Part shown: in pieces, positions 6,199 to 7,880 of the stretch
Layout: each line of letters begins with the position of its first letter
Numbering within the stretch: the first letter of the stretch is position 1
Origin: Bacteroidota bacterium
GTDB lineage: Bacteria; Bacteroidota; Bacteroidia; UBA7662; CANHCV01
Assembly: GCA_027488715.1 (NCBI GenBank)
Contig: JAIYBD010000023.1
Coordinates: 1 to 7,880, forward strand
Direction: 5' to 3'
Length of the DNA: 7,880 bases
Position numbers and translations under genes: made by a program
The notes under the pieces: generated by a model
Databases searched by the model: none
What the model was told of the DNA's origin: nothing
The model's input: the letters and a program-made list of their open reading frames with translations, nothing else

Positions 6199-6983
6199 TC
6201 TACTCTAAAACTTCCCGGAATATTACCCCTTAACTTAGAAATAAACACCGTGTCATTTTCAGAATGACTGGATAACGGATTACGGTTAAAATCGATTGGA
6301 TTGTTTCCAAAAAAATAACGGTGAATATCGTGTTTAATTCGAATTTTCTTAACGTTATTCGAAATGATGATGGGAGCGGTGGGCAGTTCAACCGTGGTTC
6401 GATTGTTGATTCCACCCAAGTGAAAAGAAAATCCTGATTCTTGAGCATTTCGGATAATCTTTCCTTCGGCTGCATGGAAAATATATCCGCCTAGCCACCC
6501 CCAATGCAATTGTCCGTAGGAAGGATCGAGTGGGTGGTACTGTGGCCAACGTTGTGGATCTCCGTGGTTTTCCAAAGAATCTAAACCAATTTGAAATCTC
6601 ACATGGGTGTAAGTGCCATTCGGAATTTCTTTCAAATAAAAGGAGTCCACACCTAATTGAAGGTTAATCAACCCGTATTGTTGAGGAAATGAAATCCAAT
6701 TTCCTTGTTGATTTTTTAATTCAAGGTTAGAAATGATGTACTTGAGGTTGGTGAATTTGAACGAAAATTGAAAACTGCTATCCGTTTGAAATCGTTGATC
6801 CAATCCATCAATGGAATCGTTCCAAAAGAAATGGGAAAATCTAAACAACATCCCATTGTTTTTGGGTCTTTGAAGATGGTTTGGGATTTTGGGCCAAAGT
6901 GTATTGGTTACTGGAATGTATGGGGTGTCATCTTTGCACGAAGCAGCAAATAAGACGATAAAAACTAGCAATATTCCACGCAT
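6195..6983 (-). CDS. MbnP-family lipoprotein
   Basis: A 262-residue protein with a lipoprotein signal: MRGILLVFIVLFAASC, lipobox A-A-S-C, Cys16, followed by Lys-Asp-Asp. The mature part resembles the MbnP family: LKYIISNLELKNQQG (80-94), VRFQIGLDS (128-136), the family signature QLHWGWLGGYIFHAAEGK (158-175) with Trp161 and Trp163, and FSFHLGGIN (185-193). In methanotrophs MbnP binds copper and works with the di-heme enzyme MbnH, which oxidises a Trp of MbnP to kynurenine. In Bacteroidota the role is open, and no MbnH-like gene is present in this window. I chose the ATG at 6983; a TTG two codons upstream (6989) is possible but falls inside a promoter candidate. Its stop overlaps the RNase G/E stop by 4 nt. 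Confidence 0.78.
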   Translation of the reverse strand: MRGILLVFIVLFAASCKDDTPYIPVTNTLWPKIPNHLQRPKNNGMLFRFSHFFWNDSIDGLDQRFQTDSSFQFSFKFTNLKYIISNLELKNQQGNWISFPQQYGLINLQLGVDSFYLKEIPNGTYTHVRFQIGLDSLENHGDPQRWPQYHPLDPSYGQLHWGWLGGYIFHAAEGKIIRNAQESGFSFHLGGINNRTTVELPTAPIIISNNVKKIRIKHDIHRYFFGNNPIDFNRNPLSSHSENDTVFISKLRGNIPGSFRVD

Positions 6984-6986
6984 TCT

Positions 6987-6994
6987 CAAATCTA
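6987..6994 (-). promoter_or_regulatory. Candidate -7 element for the MbnP-family gene
   Basis: The minus strand reads TAGATTTG, a perfect TAnnTTTG match. It ends 3 nt before the ATG at 6983, so transcription from it would start at or next to the start codon and give a leaderless mRNA. I found no TTG at the expected -33 distance, so the match may be due to chance in AT-rich DNA. Confidence 0.35.
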
Positions 6995-7042
6995 CAACTT
7001 TTTCTTTTTTGTTTTGATATTTTAAAAAAGATTGATATATTG

Positions 7043-7050
7043 CATCTTTG
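7043..7050 (+). promoter_or_regulatory. Candidate -7 element for the right-edge lipoprotein
   Basis: CATCTTTG differs from TAnnTTTG only at its first base. The nearest TTG upstream (7014-7016) is 26 nt away, slightly beyond the usual spacing. The start codon at 7061 is 10 nt downstream, so the leader would be very short. Confidence 0.35.
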
Positions 7051-7060
7051 ATTCGTAAAT

Positions 7061-7880
7061 ATGTTGTTGAATTTCAGGGTCTTGTTTTCATTTGCTTCGG
7101 CTTTGCTTGTTTTTTCTTGTTCTCAAACGCAAGAGGAAAAAACAATGTTGCCCAGGAATTTATCCCAGGTTGTTGAAAAAACCTTACGAGAAACCAATGA
7201 ATGGGAAGATTCCACTCAACTAAAGAATTCCCATCGAGAAATTTCAACCATCTATGCCAACGGAATTAAAGCTTGTCGAGTAGGTTCCATAAGAAATGCA
7301 CTCAGGTTGGGCGATTTGTGTTTTGAATTAGCTCAAAACTCAAGAGAGGATAGTGATTTTACCCTAGCTTACCATTTGATGGGTAAAGGAAGTACTTTGT
7401 CAAAAAATTATGAAAAGGCCAATGAGAGCTTTACCAAAGCGGTCGAATTTGCACAGAAATCTAAATTTGATTTGGTATTACCCTACATTTATTCAGATTT
7501 GGCCGAGCTTCAAATTTTTCTTCAAAAACCTGGAGATGGTTTGGAAATTTTGAAAAAAGTGGAACTTTCACCCGAGGTAAAGAAAAGTTTGCCCTTAAAA
7601 ATCGCTTTGAATGAACTCCGTGCTACGGCATATTCAAGCTTAAATCAATACGGTTTAGCACGAAAAGATGCTATTTTGAATTTGGAATTGGCGCAAAAAA
7701 GTCAAAATTTAATCCATCTAGCCAAAGCTAAAAATCAACTTTGTGCCATTGAGATTCGAGAAGGAAATTTGGCCAAAGCAAATCAATGGCAGGAAGAGGC
7801 GGTTCAATTGGTTCAAAATACACCAGACATTAAAACAAAAGAGTCAACCTTTTTATTGGGGCTTCAATTAGCAAAGGTTC
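7061..7880 (+). CDS. Helical-repeat (TPR-like) lipoprotein, 3' end outside window
   Basis: An open frame of 273 codons runs from ATG 7061 to the right edge without a stop. The N-terminus is a lipoprotein signal: MLLNFRVLFSFASALLVFSC, with Cys20 as the likely lipidated residue, then SQTQEEK. From about residue 75 the protein is built of alpha-helical pairs of TPR type, for example LAYHLMGKGSTLSKNYEKA (102-120) with NESFTKAVEFAQK, and NELRATAYSSLNQYGLARKD (184-203). The spacing of about 35-40 residues is typical. In Bacteroidota, proteins that begin as lipoproteins or signal-peptide proteins with TPRs often continue into a membrane helix and a histidine kinase or LuxR/LytTR DNA-binding domain. 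That part would lie beyond the window, so a sensor role is only a possibility. The gene is divergent from the MbnP-family gene across a 77-bp spacer. Confidence 0.8.
   Translation, partial: MLLNFRVLFSFASALLVFSCSQTQEEKTMLPRNLSQVVEKTLRETNEWEDSTQLKNSHREISTIYANGIKACRVGSIRNALRLGDLCFELAQNSREDSDFTLAYHLMGKGSTLSKNYEKANESFTKAVEFAQKSKFDLVLPYIYSDLAELQIFLQKPGDGLEILKKVELSPEVKKSLPLKIALNELRATAYSSLNQYGLARKDAILNLELAQKSQNLIHLAKAKNQLCAIEIREGNLAKANQWQEEAVQLVQNTPDIKTKESTFLLGLQLAKV

Noticed and set aside
6984..6989. TTG start at 6989 for the MbnP-family gene
   Set aside because: It adds only two residues before an ATG that already gives a good signal peptide, and it overlaps a promoter candidate. The ATG at 6983 is preferred.

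Overview
The window comes from a member of the Bacteroidota, most likely a flavobacterium-like lineage. Three things point there: the conserved gene order mutY-ssb-gldE-gldD next to an HU gene and an RNase G/E operon; the presence of GldD and GldE, gliding-machinery proteins confined to this phylum; and promoter candidates that fit the Bacteroidota consensus (TTG / TAnnTTTG) together with a lack of Shine-Dalgarno sequences. I cannot name a genus.

Layout. Positions 1-3230 are one leftward operon read mutY (8-oxoG:A repair glycosylase) > ssb (single-strand DNA-binding protein) > gldE (CBS/CorC-like membrane protein) > gldD (gliding lipoprotein, cut by the left edge). The genes are packed with 3-nt gaps or overlap. 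A 116-bp AT-rich divergent region (3231-3346) separates it from a rightward operon: HU-family protein > membrane-anchored TPR protein > a 30-residue, very basic ribosomal-protein-like peptide (bS22/mS38, AURKAIP1/COX24 type) > RNase G/E. The RNase gene converges on an MbnP-family lipoprotein gene, and the two stop codons overlap. A second divergent spacer (6984-7060) leads to a rightward lipoprotein with helical repeats that runs off the right edge.

How it fits together. The left operon joins DNA maintenance (MutY, SSB) to envelope and gliding functions (GldE, GldD). The right operon joins nucleoid structure (HU), translation (the tiny ribosomal protein) and RNA turnover (RNase G/E). Much of this is core, conserved material rather than an island. 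I see no CRISPR array, mobile element, tRNA or rRNA, and no clear candidate for a wholly new system. The points most worth checking are an SSB without the usual acidic Pro-Phe tail, an HU with a longer DNA-binding arm, a pair of competing hairpins directly before the RNase G/E start codon, the easily missed 30-aa ribosomal protein, and a run of non-ATG starts (gldD TTG, gldE TTG, mutY GTG, HU GTG).
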